A stretch of DNA of 64,000 nt from Hymenolepis diminuta (taxonomy: Eukaryota; Platyhelminthes; Cestoda; Cyclophyllidea; Hymenolepididae), in NCBI GenBank assembly GCA_900708905.1, contig CAADRB010000006.1:1136354-1200353 (forward strand), given 5' to 3'. Below the pieces are notes generated by a model, which was not told the DNA's origin, searched no databases, and saw nothing but the letters and a program-made list of their open reading frames with translations. Below are positions 62,795-64,000 of this stretch, piece after piece. The position numbers were made by a program, and so were the translations under genes. Position 1 is the stretch's first letter; every line of letters starts with the position of its first letter.

Positions 62795-62975
62795 ATGCAT
62801 TCCCTTCTTAAAGGTTCCCTCAGAGCCTATGGAAAGTCAGAACCGACTGTGATCAGTCAGGAACTGCTCATTTATGCAGTATTTGCTCAAGGCCCCAGGG
62901 GAGAGGCAGGCAGACTTGCAGAAGCAGAAGGAATCGCTTTTGATTCGGTCAAGAAACTGGGACTCTCCTATAAAA
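62795..62975 (+). CDS. DRC3: DRC3 exon (first recognised)
   Basis: Codes the conserved pre-LRR helix region ending LGLSYK. Donor AAAAGTATTT at phase 1. The 5' boundary is uncertain by up to about 30 bases. Confidence 0.8.
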
Positions 62976-63410
62976 GTATTTCCCTCACATCATTCTTAAA
63001 AAGCTCAAAAGGATTTAGTACTTGTTTGTAATAAGCACCATCTCAACTTTAGATATTCTTAAGGTCAAGGGGCTCAACCAGTTCAGTAATCTGACAGAAT
63101 TGATGCTTGATAATAATATAATTGAGAAAATTGAAGGTTTAGACCAACTAGTAAATTTAAAACGATTAGGTAAGTTCGGCATCAATCTTCTACTTGTCTG
63201 CTAAATATCTGTAAATTTCTTTTTTTCTAATCCATCAAATTAGATCTTTCATTTAACAGTATTCATCGAATTGAGAATCTTGAAAATTTGGTTCATTTGG
63301 AAGATTTGAGCTTGTTTCACAATTCTATTGAGAAAATCGAAAATATGGACGAGAATCGAATGCTCAGATACTTATCTCTTGGACACAACGAAGTCAAAAG
63401 TCTGCAAAAT
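62795..63410 (+). CDS. DRC3: DRC3 (LRRC48), dynein regulatory complex subunit 3, 5' part
   Basis: DRC3 is a leucine-rich-repeat subunit of the nexin-dynein regulatory complex, which links outer doublets and regulates dynein in motile cilia and sperm flagella. Exons are 62795-62975, 63053-63169 and 63244-63410. The N-terminal family segment is present (SEPTVISQELL, GRLAEAEGIAFDSVKKLGL). LRRs follow: NLTELMLDNNIIEKIEGL, NLKRLDLSFNSIHRIENL, HLEDLSLFHNSIEKIENM and MLRYLSLGHNEVKSL. Introns are 77 and 74 bases; frame is continuous (A|AT and G|AT split codons). Residues after QN continue beyond a GTGTGT donor, and no convincing next exon lies before the window's end. The start is uncertain: ATG 62,795 is in frame, but a TTCCCTCAG acceptor at 62,823 could join an upstream first exon instead. 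Confidence 0.88.
63053..63169 (+). CDS. DRC3: DRC3 exon, first LRRs
   Basis: Reads NILKVKGLNQFSNLTELMLD, then NNIIEKIEGLDQLVNLKRL. Acceptor CAACTTTAG, donor GGTAAGT at phase 1. Confidence 0.92.
63244..63410 (+). CDS. DRC3: DRC3 exon, further LRRs
   Basis: Reads DLSFNSIHRIENLENLVHLE, then DLSLFHNSIEKIENM and YLSLGHNEVKSLQN. Acceptor ATCAAATTAG, donor GTGTGT at phase 0. Confidence 0.92.
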
Positions 63411-64000
63411 GTGTGTCGTCCAATTTAATTAATCTTCATTTCTTTAGTTTAAACTTTTTTGTTATGAGAAATTGGGCAGCAAAACTTACATCATAGGAAT
63501 TTTCTTTAAGTGTATTGATATGTATTGACGGATTACCCCCTACATCTTGTGCCATACCTAGAATCAAATCCAAATACAAGTATATTAATCTCCTATCCGG
63601 ACTTCCAGAGTAGTAAAAATAGCTTCATAAGAGGCTCCAACAAAGAACATCTTGCAGTCACTTAAAATGAACTATTTTTTACCTTTCGAACATATAGTGT
63701 ACACCGCACCTCTCATACACTTATACACAGCCTCTCAATCTCTGTGTTCCGAACTTCACCTTTTTTCTTTCTTTCTCCATTTCGAGTTTTACCTACTACT
63801 GTACAACAGACATTGATCAACGCAATACTCTTTCAATTCTCTCTTTTGAAAAAAGTGGTCTTTTTGTTGGCCGTTAATAATAATCTTAGCTTTTACGATC
63901 AGATTCATTCTCTGCTAGGACATTAATATATTTTTTAAATTTTAGTTCTGTCGATTGGAGATTTTATTCAGGTTTTACACAAGCTGCTAACTGATAAGAT
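63411..64000 (+). other. Start of next DRC3 intron, to window edge
   Basis: No exon continuing the DRC3 LRR pattern was found. A splice-like TTTTTTAAATTTTAG at about 63,930-63,944 precedes an open stretch, but the phase expected from the previous exon gives a stop soon after. The intron probably continues past the window. Confidence 0.6.

Noticed and set aside
63945..63986. Possible next DRC3 exon after TTTTAG
   Set aside because: The phase required by the previous exon reads into a stop after 13 codons, and neither frame resembles the DRC3 continuation.

Overview
The window is nuclear DNA from an AT-rich animal genome, most likely a parasitic flatworm (Neodermata). The reasons are spliced genes in the standard code, many introns of only 30-42 bases, and a gene whose introns grow from tens of bases at its 5' end to over 11 kb at its 3' end, a polarity reported for schistosome genes. 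Nothing in the sequence fixes the species.

Layout. Positions 1-13.2 kb are gene-poor: a decayed mariner transposon with intact TA duplications and inverted repeats (1526-2696), then diverged repeats. From 13,355 to 58,361 on the minus strand lies one complete 14-exon gene for VPS53, the 965-residue tethering-complex subunit. Its last seven introns hold most of the window's repeats. At 59.6-61.5 kb on the plus strand is a compact 10-exon gene for a 319-residue coiled-coil protein I do not recognise. From about 62.8 kb on the plus strand runs the 5' part of DRC3 (dynein regulatory complex subunit 3, leucine-rich repeats), cut by the right edge.

VPS53 and the coiled-coil gene are divergent, with about 1.27 kb between start codons. 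VPS53 serves endosome-to-Golgi and recycling traffic; DRC3 is an axonemal protein. No functional link between the three genes is visible.

The non-coding DNA is mostly old repeat. By eye I assembled a tRNA-derived SINE-like family with about a dozen diverged copies on both strands, two kilobase-scale direct duplications (34.7-37.0 kb and 44.2-45.9 kb), a dispersed repeat shared by 4.4 and 40.0 kb, and a 37-base assembly gap at 46,532-46,568. I found no bacterial-type system, CRISPR array, rRNA gene or intact tRNA gene. Exon boundaries were derived by hand from conserved protein blocks, reading frame and GT/GC...AG sites; percent identities were not calculated.
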